Below, piece after piece: positions 10,208 to 17,722 of a stretch of DNA of 64,000 bases. Below the pieces are notes generated by a model that had not been told where the DNA came from, did no database searches, and worked only from the letters and a program-made list of their open reading frames with translations. Each line of letters begins with the position of its first letter. The first letter of the stretch is position 1. Both the position numbers and the translations under genes were made by a program. Origin of the DNA: Microbacterium sp. K24 (GTDB lineage Bacteria > Actinomycetota > Actinomycetes > Actinomycetales > Microbacteriaceae); contig NZ_SSDJ01000156.1 of the NCBI RefSeq assembly GCF_004794465.1, forward strand, positions 89,142 through 153,141. The letters are read 5' to 3'.

Positions 10208-10215
10208 CACGTTCG

Positions 10216-11637
10216 TCAGCGCCTCGATCCGCCGCGCAGCGTTCGGATCACATCGGTCTTCACGGCCCGGACGGGGCTGGCCGCGAACACCGAGGGGTCC
10301 TCGGGAGTGCCCCTCGTGAAGTGGTTGAACACGAGGTTCAGCACGATCGCCATGATCGCGGCCGAGCTGATGCCCGATCCGAAGATCACCTGGAACCAGG
10401 TCGGGAAGTTCATGTAGATGTCGTGGTTGACCTCGGGCAGCACGCCGAACGACAGGGAGGCGGCCACGATGATGAGGTTCATGTTGCCGTCGTACTTCAC
10501 CTTCGAGAGCGTGCGGATGCCGCTGGCGGTCACGGTGCCGAACAGCACGAGGCCGGCGCCCCCGAGGACGGCCGTGGGCACGGCTGCGACGACCCGGCCG
10601 AGGATCGGGGTCAGGCCGAGGACGATGAGGATGACGCCGCCGGCCGCCACGGCGTAGCGGCTCTTGATCTTCGTCACGGCGACGAGTCCGACGTTCTGGG
10701 CGAACGCGCTCTGCGTGAACGAGTTGAAGATCGGGGAGATCGCGCTCGACACCATGTCGGCGCGGAGACCTGCGGCGATCCGCTTGCGGTCGACCTTCGA
10801 GCCGGTGATCTCGGCGACGGCGATGATGTCGGCCGTCGTCTCGGTGAGGATCACCAGCACGACGATCGTCATCGACACGATCGCGGCGAGGTCGAACGTC
10901 GGCACTCCGAACGCGAACGGCGTCGGGAACGCGAAGACCGGACCGTCGAGCACCGTGGAGAAGTCCGCGCGACCGATGACGGCCGCGAAGATCGTGCCGA
11001 CGACCATGGCGATGAGGATCGACAGGCGGGAGATGGTCGCGTTGCCGAGCTTGCTCAGCAGCATGATGACCAGCAGCGTGAATCCGGCGATGCCGACGAA
11101 CACCGGATCGGCGTAGGTCGGCGCCTCGGGGTCGGCCCCGGTGATCCAGCGCGCCGCCACCGGCACGAGCGACAGTCCGATCATCGTGATGACCGTGCCC
11201 GTCACGACGGGCGGGAAGAAGCGCACGATGTGCGCGAAGAACGGTGCGACCACCAGCCCGATCAGCGAGGCGACGATCACCGCGCCGAACACGGCGGGGA
11301 GGCCGCTGCCCTGATTGACGATCGCGAGCATGGTCGCGACGCCGGCGAACGAGACGCCCTGCACGAGCGGCAGCTGCGAGCCGAAGAACGGGATGCCGAG
11401 GGTCTGCAGCAGCGTCGCGAGGCCGCCCATGAACAGGCAGGCGGCGACCAGCACGCCGACCTCGGCCGACGTGAGCCCGGCCGCGGCGCCGATGATGAGC
11501 GGGGGCGCGATGATGCCGCCGTACATCGTCAGCACGTGCTGGAGCCCGAACATGAAGGCGGTTCCGGCACCGAGGCGTTCATCCTCGGGCCGGCGCGATC
11601 CGGTCGTGGTCTTCTGGGGGTTGCGAGATGCAGTCAT
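10216..11637 (-). CDS. NCS2-family uracil-xanthine/urate permease
   Basis: A 473-residue integral membrane protein of the nucleobase-ascorbate (NAT/NCS2) family, with about 14 hydrophobic segments. The family signature QNVGLVAVTK lies around residue 315, preceded by the acidic segment DIIAVAEITG. It probably imports urate or xanthine by cation symport. It is the last gene of the uraD-uraH-uricase run, 154 bases after the uricase stop, and a hairpin in that gap may lower its expression relative to the enzymes. Substrate choice (urate favoured) comes from the neighbouring uricase. Confidence 0.9.
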   Translation of the reverse strand: MTASRNPQKTTTGSRRPEDERLGAGTAFMFGLQHVLTMYGGIIAPPLIIGAAAGLTSAEVGVLVAACLFMGGLATLLQTLGIPFFGSQLPLVQGVSFAGVATMLAIVNQGSGLPAVFGAVIVASLIGLVVAPFFAHIVRFFPPVVTGTVITMIGLSLVPVAARWITGADPEAPTYADPVFVGIAGFTLLVIMLLSKLGNATISRLSILIAMVVGTIFAAVIGRADFSTVLDGPVFAFPTPFAFGVPTFDLAAIVSMTIVVLVILTETTADIIAVAEITGSKVDRKRIAAGLRADMVSSAISPIFNSFTQSAFAQNVGLVAVTKIKSRYAVAAGGVILIVLGLTPILGRVVAAVPTAVLGGAGLVLFGTVTASGIRTLSKVKYDGNMNLIIVAASLSFGVLPEVNHDIYMNFPTWFQVIFGSGISSAAIMAIVLNLVFNHFTRGTPEDPSVFAASPVRAVKTDVIRTLRGGSRR

Positions 11638-11720
11638 TCGGGGACCTCCTTGTCCGGACCCGCTTTTCGGGGTGGGCGTATCGGGCGATGGGCATGCGGT
11701 TCGTGGGCATGGTGAACAGC

Positions 11721-11756
11721 GGGGTGAGCCCGGTGCGTCGGAGACGGGCTCACCCC
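11721..11756 (-). terminator. Strong hairpin between uricase and permease genes
   Basis: GGGGTGAGCCCG (11721-11732) and CGGGCTCACCCC (11745-11756) form a perfect 12-bp stem with a 12-base loop, 35 bases downstream of the uricase stop. There is no clear U-run. It may be a partial terminator or an RNA-stabilising element that separates the enzyme genes from the permease gene. Confidence 0.5.
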
Positions 11757-11791
11757 TGGTCGGAATGGATCAGGTGCGACTCAGGTGCGAC

Positions 11792-12685
11792 TCAGCAGAA
11801 GCCGGGCACGCTGTCCCACACGCGGTGGTCGGCATCCGCTCCATCACGGAGGAACGACGCCTCGATCAGGCCGTACGGCCGGTCGGCCGCGTAGAACACC
11901 TCGTTCGGGTTCTCCAGGCCGAACGGCGACAGGTCGACGACGAAGTGGTGGCTGTTCGGGGTGGAGAAGCGGATCTCGTCGATCTCCTCGTGCGCTTCGA
12001 GAACAGCCTCGGCCATGTCGTGCAGCGTGTTCTGCAGGGCGTACGAGTAGTTGGCCGAGAAGCCCTCGAGCAGGAGGCGGCGCACGTCGGCGAACACCTC
12101 GTTGAAGTCGATGTCGGTGCGGTTGTAGCGCCACTTCGCCGTGACCGAGGTTGCGAGGATGCGGTCGGTCGTCTCCTTCAGTGTCGTGTACCGGTCCTTC
12201 GGGTAGCCGACGAATCCGCTCTCGGTCGACTTGAGGACCTTGAGGTCCGTCAGCCCGGCGATGATCGTGGTCTGCTCGCCGTCGATCTCGACGAGGGCGG
12301 TCCGGGTCTCGGTGCCGCCGCGCACGAACGAATGGTCGTGGCCCTGGCCATCGACGTCGATGCGCTGCCAGGTGTACTGGTCGGCCTCCCAGCGTCCGCC
12401 GGTCACCCAGTCGAACTCGCCGGTGAAGTGGCGCCCGAGACGCAGCAGGTACTCCTCGGGGCTGCCGATGCCGTCCTTCGCGAAGGCGTAGACCGTGTTC
12501 TTCTGCGTGTCGGTCGCGACGACGTTGGTGTTGTCGCCGGTGAAGTGCGCGTCGGCGAAGTCGCCGCGCAGCTGTGAGGTGACGTTGAGATCCTCGATCT
12601 CGTGGCGGGCGGTGTCGCGCGTGACCCGCACGACGCGGACCTCGGCCTTGCCGTACTGGTTCTTGCCCAGGGTGATGGTCGTCAT
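11792..12685 (-). CDS. Urate oxidase (cofactor-free uricase)
   Basis: A 297-residue cofactor-free uricase that oxidises urate to 5-hydroxyisourate and H2O2. Both T-fold halves are present. Family features are KNQYGKAEVRVVRV near the N-terminus (catalytic Lys region), VVATDTQKNTVYAFAKD (Thr of the catalytic pair, around 56-62), SANYSYALQNTLHDMA and the C-terminal TPNSHHFVVDL with the proton-relay His. No peroxisomal tail is present, as expected for bacteria. It is third in the uraD-uraH-uricase operon, 7 bases after uraH. The H2O2 it makes is relevant to the nearby bcp gene. Confidence 0.96.
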   Translation of the reverse strand: MTTITLGKNQYGKAEVRVVRVTRDTARHEIEDLNVTSQLRGDFADAHFTGDNTNVVATDTQKNTVYAFAKDGIGSPEEYLLRLGRHFTGEFDWVTGGRWEADQYTWQRIDVDGQGHDHSFVRGGTETRTALVEIDGEQTTIIAGLTDLKVLKSTESGFVGYPKDRYTTLKETTDRILATSVTAKWRYNRTDIDFNEVFADVRRLLLEGFSANYSYALQNTLHDMAEAVLEAHEEIDEIRFSTPNSHHFVVDLSPFGLENPNEVFYAADRPYGLIEASFLRDGADADHRVWDSVPGFC

Positions 12686-12692
12686 GTTCTTC

Positions 12693-13030
<338 letters not shown>

Positions 13031-13034
<4 letters not shown>

Positions 13035-13534
13035 GCGCGTGCTCCTTCTGTCTCGATGGCTCCGGCGAGGCGCAGGGCCGCGATCTCGCGCAGCTGCTGG
13101 TCGATGACCGCCAGTTCCTCTTCGGGGGTGTTGCCGAGCCGCTGCTGCAGCAGGGCGAGGATGTCGTCGGCGGATCGCCCGGCGGCACGGACGAGGAAGA
13201 CGCGGTCGAAGGTCTCCTCGTAGGCACGGTTGCCCGCGGCCAGAGCGTCGGCCGCCGAGGCGTCGACGCCGGACTGCTCGCTGCGGGCGTGGGCAGCCTC
13301 AGCGCTCTGCCCTTCGGCGCGTTCGCCGATGCGCGGGTGATGCGCCAGCGCCCGGTCGATCTCGTCGGCGGTGAGCGGCGCCGCGACCTGCGCAGCGGCA
13401 TCCGTGAGCGCCTCGATCGAGGCGTACGGCCGGCCGTCGACGATCGCGTCGTACCAGCGGGGAATGTCCAGTGCGGGTTTCACGACGTCGACAGCGGCGT
13501 CGCGAGTGCGGGAGTTGAACTCCGTGAGCAACAT
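13031..13534 (-). CDS. uraD: 2-oxo-4-hydroxy-4-carboxy-5-ureidoimidazoline (OHCU) decarboxylase
   Basis: A 167-residue all-helical enzyme that decarboxylates OHCU to S-allantoin. The catalytic His lies in ALAHHPRIGE (about residues 63-72), a hallmark of the family, followed by SEQSGVDA and GNRAYEETFDRVFLVRAAGRS. It is the first gene of the uraD-uraH-uricase-permease operon. A promoter and two palindromes lie in the 142-base gap between it and bcp. Confidence 0.95.
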
Positions 13535-13605
13535 CTTCGATCCTCAGCACATGCTGGCATCCGGCGCGTAAGACTATACGGATCACTTCCCGAGAGAAGC
13601 ACCAC

Positions 13606-13620
13606 TTCCGTATGCCGGAA
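13606..13620. promoter_or_regulatory. Candidate AllR/IclR operator upstream of uraD
   Basis: TTCCGTATGCCGGAA is a near-perfect palindrome (5 of 7 pairs) in the uraD leader, 71 bases upstream of the ATG. It starts about 23 bases downstream of a candidate -10 box (13644-13649). The 16217 operator stands in nearly the same position relative to its own -10, which favours roadblock-type repression by one regulator. Confidence 0.55.
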
Positions 13621-13643
13621 CTGTTATTTCAGCATGCGTAACC

Positions 13644-13672
13644 AGTCTGCGGATCGCAGACCGAGTTGTCAA
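13644..13672 (-). promoter_or_regulatory. uraD operon promoter candidate with internal palindrome
   Basis: On the minus strand a perfect -35 hexamer TTGACA (13672-13667) is followed, 17 bases later, by CAGACT (13649-13644). A perfect 7-3-7 inverted repeat, GTCTGCGGATCGCAGAC (13645-13661), fills the spacer and overlaps the -10, where a repressor would block polymerase. Because bcp ends at 13677, the same repeat could instead act as a weak terminator for bcp. Confidence 0.5.
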
Positions 13673-13676
13673 CCCT

Positions 13677-14144
13677 TCATACACCGAGTTCGTCGCGAAG
13701 GCGAGCGACGTGCCCCGTCGGGTCGACGCCGTACTCGGCCCGCTGCACGACGCCGTCTCCATCCAGCACGAAGGTCGAGCGGATGACACCCTCAAACGTG
13801 CGGTCCCCCACGGTCTTCTCGCCCCAGGCGCCCCACGCGCGGGCGGTGGCGGCATCCGTGTCGGCGAGGAGCGGGAAGGTCAGCCCCTCGGCGTCGGCGA
13901 ACGCGCGGATGTCGGCGACCTCATCGGGCGAGACGCCGAGCACGGCGTAACCGGCCGCAGCCAGCGACGAGAGGTTGTCGCGGAAGTCGCACGCCTCTGT
14001 CGTGCAGCCGGGAGTCGCGGCCTTCGGGTAGAAGTACACGACGACGCTCTTGCCGCGGTAGTCGGCGAGCGCTGTCTCGGCGCCGTCGGCGTCAGAGAGG
14101 CGGAAGTCGGGTGCGGTGTCGCCGGCGGCGAGTCGTTCGGTCAT
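13677..14144 (-). CDS. bcp: Thiol peroxidase, Bcp/PrxQ family peroxiredoxin
   Basis: A 155-residue atypical 2-Cys/1-Cys peroxiredoxin that reduces H2O2 and organic hydroperoxides with thioredoxin. The peroxidatic C47 and adjacent resolving C52 are in TPGCTTEACDFRD, typical of the alpha-PrxQ subgroup. The start at 14144 is preceded by GGAG; an in-frame ATG five codons earlier lies too near the operator and has no ribosome site. A perfect TTCCGCATTGCGGAA palindrome ends 19 bases upstream of the ATG, so bcp may be co-induced with the H2O2-producing uricase. Confidence 0.93.
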   Translation of the reverse strand: MTERLAAGDTAPDFRLSDADGAETALADYRGKSVVVYFYPKAATPGCTTEACDFRDNLSSLAAAGYAVLGVSPDEVADIRAFADAEGLTFPLLADTDAATARAWGAWGEKTVGDRTFEGVIRSTFVLDGDGVVQRAEYGVDPTGHVARLRDELGV

Positions 14145-14162
14145 GATCGCTCCATTCATTGA

Positions 14163-14177
14163 TTCCGCATTGCGGAA
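14163..14177. promoter_or_regulatory. Perfect palindromic operator upstream of bcp
   Basis: TTCCGCATTGCGGAA is a perfect 7-1-7 palindrome, the best member of the purine-regulon site family. It fits exactly between the coaBC stop (14179) and the bcp start (14144), so it cannot be coding conservation. It is the likely consensus-like binding site of the IclR regulator (inference). Confidence 0.62.
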
Positions 14178-14178
14178 C

Positions 14179-15393
14179 TCAAGTTCTGTATGACGAGAGT
14201 GTATCGCGAAGGGCATCCCAGATCGCCGCCGCGACCTCACCCTTGGAGCCCGCTGCGGCCCCCGCGATCACTCCCGACGGGCCGAGGATCTGCACGGCGT
14301 TGTCGCCGCTCTCGAACCCGTGCTCCCAGCCGACCTCGTTGACGACCAGCACGTCCACGCCCTTGCGCTGCTGCTTGCGGCGCGCGCGATCGAACAGCTC
14401 CTCCTGGTTCTGCGGCGTCTCGGCCGCGAAGCCCACGACGAGCTGGCCCGGACGCCGTGCCGCCGCGAGCGACGCGACGATGTCCTCGTTCTCGACCAGC
14501 TCGATCGGCGGGATGCCGCCACCCTCCTTGGTGAGCTTGCGCTCGGATACCGCGACCGGGCGGTAGTCGGCGACGGCCGCCGCCATCACCACGACATCGG
14601 CGTCGGCGGCCGCTTCCCTCATCGCGACGGCGAGATCGGCCGCGGAGCCAGCGGGCACGATACGGATCGACGGATGCTGCGCCCCGGCGAGCACATCACC
14701 GGAGACGTTCGCGGCCACGAGCACCACCGCGGCGCCGCGCGCGGCCGCCTCGGCGGCGAGCGCCGCCCCCTGCCTGCCGCTCGAACGGTTGCCGAGGAAC
14801 CGGACGGGATCGATCGGCTCCCGCGTGCCGCCGGCCGACACGACCACGCGCAATCCGTCGAGATCGCGCGGAGCGAGCAGCTGCTGCGCGGCGGCGAAGA
14901 TCTCCTCGGGCTCCGACATCCGTCCCGGCCCGCTGTCGCCGCCGGCGAGCTCGCCGTTGGCCGGACCGACGATGTGCACGCCGCGGCTGCGGAGCGTCTC
15001 GATGTTCGCCCGGGTCGCCGGATGCCGCCACATCTCGGCGTGCATGGCCGGAGCGATGAGCACAGGGGCCTCGGTGGCGAGCAGGGTCGTGCCGAACAGG
15101 TCGTCGGCGAGACCGGCCGTCATCTTCGCGATCGAGTTGGCCGTGGCGGGGGCGACGATCACGAGCTCGGCCGCCTGCCCGAGGGCGACGTGGCGCACCT
15201 TGGCGACGTCGTCGTGCACGCTCGTCGTCACCGGATGCCGGCTGATCGCCTCCCACGTGGGGGTGCCGACGAAGCGCAGGGCGTCTTCCGTCGGCACCAC
15301 CGTCACATCGTGCCCTGCCTTGACCAGCAGGCGCACGAGGTGCACGGTCTTGTACGCGGCGATGCCGCCGGTTACCGCCACGACGATGTTCAC
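14179..15393 (-). CDS. coaBC: Bifunctional phosphopantothenoylcysteine decarboxylase/phosphopantothenate-cysteine ligase
   Basis: A 404-residue fused CoaBC, which makes 4'-phosphopantetheine for CoA. The N-terminal CoaC flavoprotein half (1-180) has VVAVTGGIAAYKTVHLVRLL, the His of SRHPVTTSVHDD and the PAMHAEMW substrate clamp. The C-terminal CoaB half has VVVSAGGTREPIDPVRFLGN and SSGRQGAALA, then MAAAVADYRP and KLTKEGG. Start taken at GTG 15393, matching the usual beginning of the family; the GGAGG is very close to it, so ATG 15414 (seven codons longer) remains possible. It is a housekeeping gene, convergent with nothing and divergent from the NRDE gene. Confidence 0.93.
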   Translation of the reverse strand: MNIVVAVTGGIAAYKTVHLVRLLVKAGHDVTVVPTEDALRFVGTPTWEAISRHPVTTSVHDDVAKVRHVALGQAAELVIVAPATANSIAKMTAGLADDLFGTTLLATEAPVLIAPAMHAEMWRHPATRANIETLRSRGVHIVGPANGELAGGDSGPGRMSEPEEIFAAAQQLLAPRDLDGLRVVVSAGGTREPIDPVRFLGNRSSGRQGAALAAEAAARGAAVVLVAANVSGDVLAGAQHPSIRIVPAGSAADLAVAMREAAADADVVVMAAAVADYRPVAVSERKLTKEGGGIPPIELVENEDIVASLAAARRPGQLVVGFAAETPQNQEELFDRARRKQQRKGVDVLVVNEVGWEHGFESGDNAVQILGPSGVIAGAAAGSKGEVAAAIWDALRDTLSSYRT

Positions 15394-15448
15394 CCTCCGA
15401 TTCTGCCCCAGCATCCCCGCCCCGGGGGCACGACCTAGACTGGCCACC

Positions 15449-16147
15449 GTGTGCACGGTCGTGATCGATGTGGCGGATGCCGGAAACGCGCGGCTGCTGG
15501 CGGTGCGCGATGAAGACCCGGAGCGGGACTGGGATGCCCTGGGTCCCTGGTGGCCGGAGCAGTACCCCGGCGTGATCGGCATCCGTGATCGTCGCGCGGG
15601 CGGCGCCTGGCTGGCGGTGAATCCCGACGAGCGCCGGCTCGCAGTCCTGCTGAACCGCGAGGACGTGGGCGGCCTTCCCCTGGACCGAGCGGTGTCCCGT
15701 GGGACGCTGGCGCTCGAATCCGTCGCGGGGCGCTCCCCCGAGGCGCCGCTTCCGATGCACGGCTTCAACCTGCTCGAGGTGCGGCCGGAAGGCGCACGCG
15801 TGCTCAGCTGGGACGGTGCCGCCCTGCGCACGACCCCCATCGAGCCGGGGACGCACATGATCGCGCACGACGACCTCGACGACCCGGCCACCCCGCGCAT
15901 CTCAGCGTGGCTTCCGGAGTTCCGGGCGCTAGGGCCTGCCGCGGAGGACGCGCACTGGGTCGATTCGTGGCTCGCCCTGCTCGCGGCATCCGCCCGCCTG
16001 TCTCCTGAAGACGATCGTGCGATCATCCGCGACAACCGCCCGCACGGCTATCCGACGCAGTCGCTGCTGTACGCCACCGCCTCCGTCACCCCCGCCGGTG
16101 TCGAGGTGCGCGACCACACCCTCCCCCGCCCCGGCCACTGGTCCTGA
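15449..16147 (+). CDS. NRDE (transport and Golgi organisation 2-like) family protein
   Basis: A 232-residue protein that starts VCTVVIDV, the conserved N-terminal cysteine at position 2 being typical of NRDE/TANGO2-like and Ntn-hydrolase-like proteins. It contains the family's characteristic RDE element (LLAVRDEDPERDWDA) and GGAWLAVNPDERRLAVLLN, where the family usually reads GGTWLG. The biochemical role is unknown. GTG 15449 is chosen because it puts Cys directly after the initiator. It lies 55 bases from the divergent coaBC gene. Confidence 0.85.
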   Translation: MCTVVIDVADAGNARLLAVRDEDPERDWDALGPWWPEQYPGVIGIRDRRAGGAWLAVNPDERRLAVLLNREDVGGLPLDRAVSRGTLALESVAGRSPEAPLPMHGFNLLEVRPEGARVLSWDGAALRTTPIEPGTHMIAHDDLDDPATPRISAWLPEFRALGPAAEDAHWVDSWLALLAASARLSPEDDRAIIRDNRPHGYPTQSLLYATASVTPAGVEVRDHTLPRPGHWS

Positions 16148-16166
16148 CCCGGAGCCGCACCACCTC

Positions 16167-16195
16167 TTGACGCGATGCGGCGATCGTCATACTCT
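16167..16195 (+). promoter_or_regulatory. Promoter candidate for the 50-residue ORF
   Basis: TTGACG (16167-16172) and TACTCT (16190-16195) are separated by 17 bases; CATACT two bases earlier is an alternative -10. An operator palindrome starts 21 bases downstream of the -10, just past the expected start of transcription. Confidence 0.5.
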
Positions 16196-16216
16196 TTTCG
16201 TAAAGCAGAACTTCCT

Positions 16217-16231
16217 TTCCATATTGTGGAA
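16217..16231. promoter_or_regulatory. Candidate AllR/IclR operator upstream of the 50-residue ORF
   Basis: TTCCATATTGTGGAA pairs at 6 of 7 positions and belongs to the five-member palindrome family of the purine region. It overlaps the predicted 5' leader of the small ORF at 16269, downstream of a TTGACG/TACTCT promoter. Confidence 0.58.
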
Positions 16232-16268
16232 TGTGAGAGCAGGCGAGAGAAGGACTGAGGTGACCATC

Positions 16269-16421
16269 ATGCTGACCCCCGAGATCGCACCCGCGGCAGA
16301 CGACGCGACCGAAGAGCGGTCGATCGTCCACATCGATCCCGACTTCTACGTCCCCTCGCACGGCGAGCGCGGGAACAGCTACGTCCGCGCGTTCCGCATC
16401 CTCTTCCCGAAGGCGACCTGA
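16269..16421 (+). CDS. Small 50-residue protein of unknown function
   Basis: The ORF reads MLTPEIAPAADDATEERS... and ends FRILFPKAT. GAGG lies 8 bases upstream of the ATG, and GTG at 16260 is an alternative start. The N-terminal half is acidic and the C-terminal half basic-aromatic (HIDPDFYVPSHGERGNSYVR). No signal peptide or membrane segment is visible. I do not recognise a family. What makes it more than a chance ORF is its dedicated promoter and the purine-regulon operator in front, plus a hairpin 20 bases after the stop. It could be a regulator, a carrier-like or stability peptide for the xanthine/urate enzymes, or a remnant of a longer gene. Confidence 0.6.
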   Translation: MLTPEIAPAADDATEERSIVHIDPDFYVPSHGERGNSYVRAFRILFPKAT

Positions 16422-16440
16422 ACGGCACGGCTTCCTGCGG

Positions 16441-16464
16441 TCGATGATCGGACTCGATCATCGA
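16441..16464. terminator. Hairpin between convergent small genes
   Basis: TCGATGATCG (16441-16450) and CGATCATCGA (16455-16464) form a perfect 10-bp stem with a 4-base loop, between the stop of the 50-residue ORF and the stop of the convergent membrane-protein gene. No U-run. Confidence 0.4.
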
Positions 16465-16470
16465 TGGAGG

Positions 16471-16740
16471 CTACTTCTGCCGACCCGCGTCGGTGCCGTA
16501 CCGGTCCTCGAAAGCGCGCACCTTGCGGCGATAGTCGAACAACAACTTCACGCCGTACAACGCGAGCGCCAGAGAGAAGATGAGGACGATCCAATCGAGA
16601 ACTTTGGTGGCGTCAAGTCCTACGACCCGGAGCGCGGCCAGTGCGCCCCAGCCGATCATCATGAACAGCGCAGTCAGACGCAAGCGTCCGAGCGCGAGCC
16701 GCTGCTGAATCAGCGACGGGGTCGGCTCAGCCTCGGGCAT
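16471..16740 (-). CDS. Small membrane protein with two predicted TM segments
   Basis: An 89-residue protein. A short N-terminal region (MPEAEPTPSLIQQRLALGR) is followed by hydrophobic segments LTALFMMIGWGALAALRVV and VLDWIVLIFSLALALYGVKLL (about 24-42 and 49-69) and a basic C-terminal tail (FDYRRKVRAFEDRYG). It is not recognised beyond that. ATG 16740 is chosen; GTG 16746 two codons earlier is equally readable, and no good ribosome site supports either. Codon choice is less GC-biased than in the surrounding enzymes. It is convergent with the 50-residue ORF. Confidence 0.65.
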   Translation of the reverse strand: MPEAEPTPSLIQQRLALGRLRLTALFMMIGWGALAALRVVGLDATKVLDWIVLIFSLALALYGVKLLFDYRRKVRAFEDRYGTDAGRQK

Positions 16741-16864
16741 GCTCACGGCTTGGCCCGTTTCCGAGGTTCGTCGGCTGCGGAATCTCCCACAGATTCGCTC
16801 ATGAAGAGAGCATAGGCCGGAAGGACCCGGTGATCATCTGCAGCAAGGCCGGCATCGCGCCAGC

Positions 16865-17710
16865 TCAGTCAGACGACCCCGCACCCTCCTCGGCCGCCGC
16901 CTCGTCGATCAGTTGCAGCATCCGCGCCGCGACGCTGACCGCGATCACGGCCGGCTGCTTGCCGGCGACCTCGGGCACGCCGATCGGAGTGACGACCCGC
17001 GCCAGGTCACTCTCCCCATGACCGAGCTCGTCGAGCTTCTTGCGGAACCGCGCCCACTTCGACGACGAGCCGATCAGCCCGATCGAGGCGATGCCGTCGG
17101 TCCGCAGCGACATGTCGACCACGGCGAGGTCCTCGACGTGGTCGTGGGTCATCACGAGCACGTGCGAGCTCTGAGGGAGCCCGGCCAGCGCCGACTCCGG
17201 CACCGGCGCGAGAGTGACGTGGATCCTCGCGACGCTGTCGGCGAAGACGCCGCTCTCGCCGGGCACCCCGATCCGCTCCGCCGCGAGCATCTCCGGTCGT
17301 GAATCGATGAGATGCAGCTCGACCTCGTGCCGGGCGAGGATGCGCGCGAGCTCGAGCCCCACGTGCCCCATCCCGAAGATCGCGATGCTGGGTATCACTC
17401 GCACCGGTTCGAGCATGATCGTGACCTCTCCTCCGCAGCACTGCACACCGTACTCGGTGACCGCCTTGTCGCTGAGCGTCAGCACCAGCAGCTCGGGTTC
17501 CGCCGATCCCGCGGCGAGCATCGCCCTCGCGCGGTCGACGGCCGTCGCCTCGAGGTTGCCTCCTCCGACCGTGCCGAACACCGCGTCGGGAGAGACGACC
17601 ATCTTGGCACCCCCGTTTCGCGGTGCATGCCCGCGCACCAGCGCGAGCGTGACGATCACCGCGGGCGTGCGCGCGGAGCGCAACGCCTGCAGCGCATCGA
17701 CCCAGTCCAT
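16865..17710 (-). CDS. xdhC: Xanthine dehydrogenase accessory protein XdhC
   Basis: A 281-residue XdhC/CoxI-family protein that binds the sulfurated molybdenum cofactor and delivers it to XdhB. The N-terminal part has VRGHAPRNGGAKMVVS and FGTVGGGNLEATAV, followed by the CCGGEV motif (about 91-96). The C-terminal Rossmann-like domain has IAIFGMGHVGLELARIL and LVMTHDHVEDLAVV, then GLIGSSSKWARFRKKL. It is last in the guaD-permease-xdhA-xdhB-xdhC operon, 12 bases after xdhB. Confidence 0.94.
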   Translation of the reverse strand: MDWVDALQALRSARTPAVIVTLALVRGHAPRNGGAKMVVSPDAVFGTVGGGNLEATAVDRARAMLAAGSAEPELLVLTLSDKAVTEYGVQCCGGEVTIMLEPVRVIPSIAIFGMGHVGLELARILARHEVELHLIDSRPEMLAAERIGVPGESGVFADSVARIHVTLAPVPESALAGLPQSSHVLVMTHDHVEDLAVVDMSLRTDGIASIGLIGSSSKWARFRKKLDELGHGESDLARVVTPIGVPEVAGKQPAVIAVSVAARMLQLIDEAAAEEGAGSSD

Positions 17711-17722
17711 ATCGCGTCCCGG

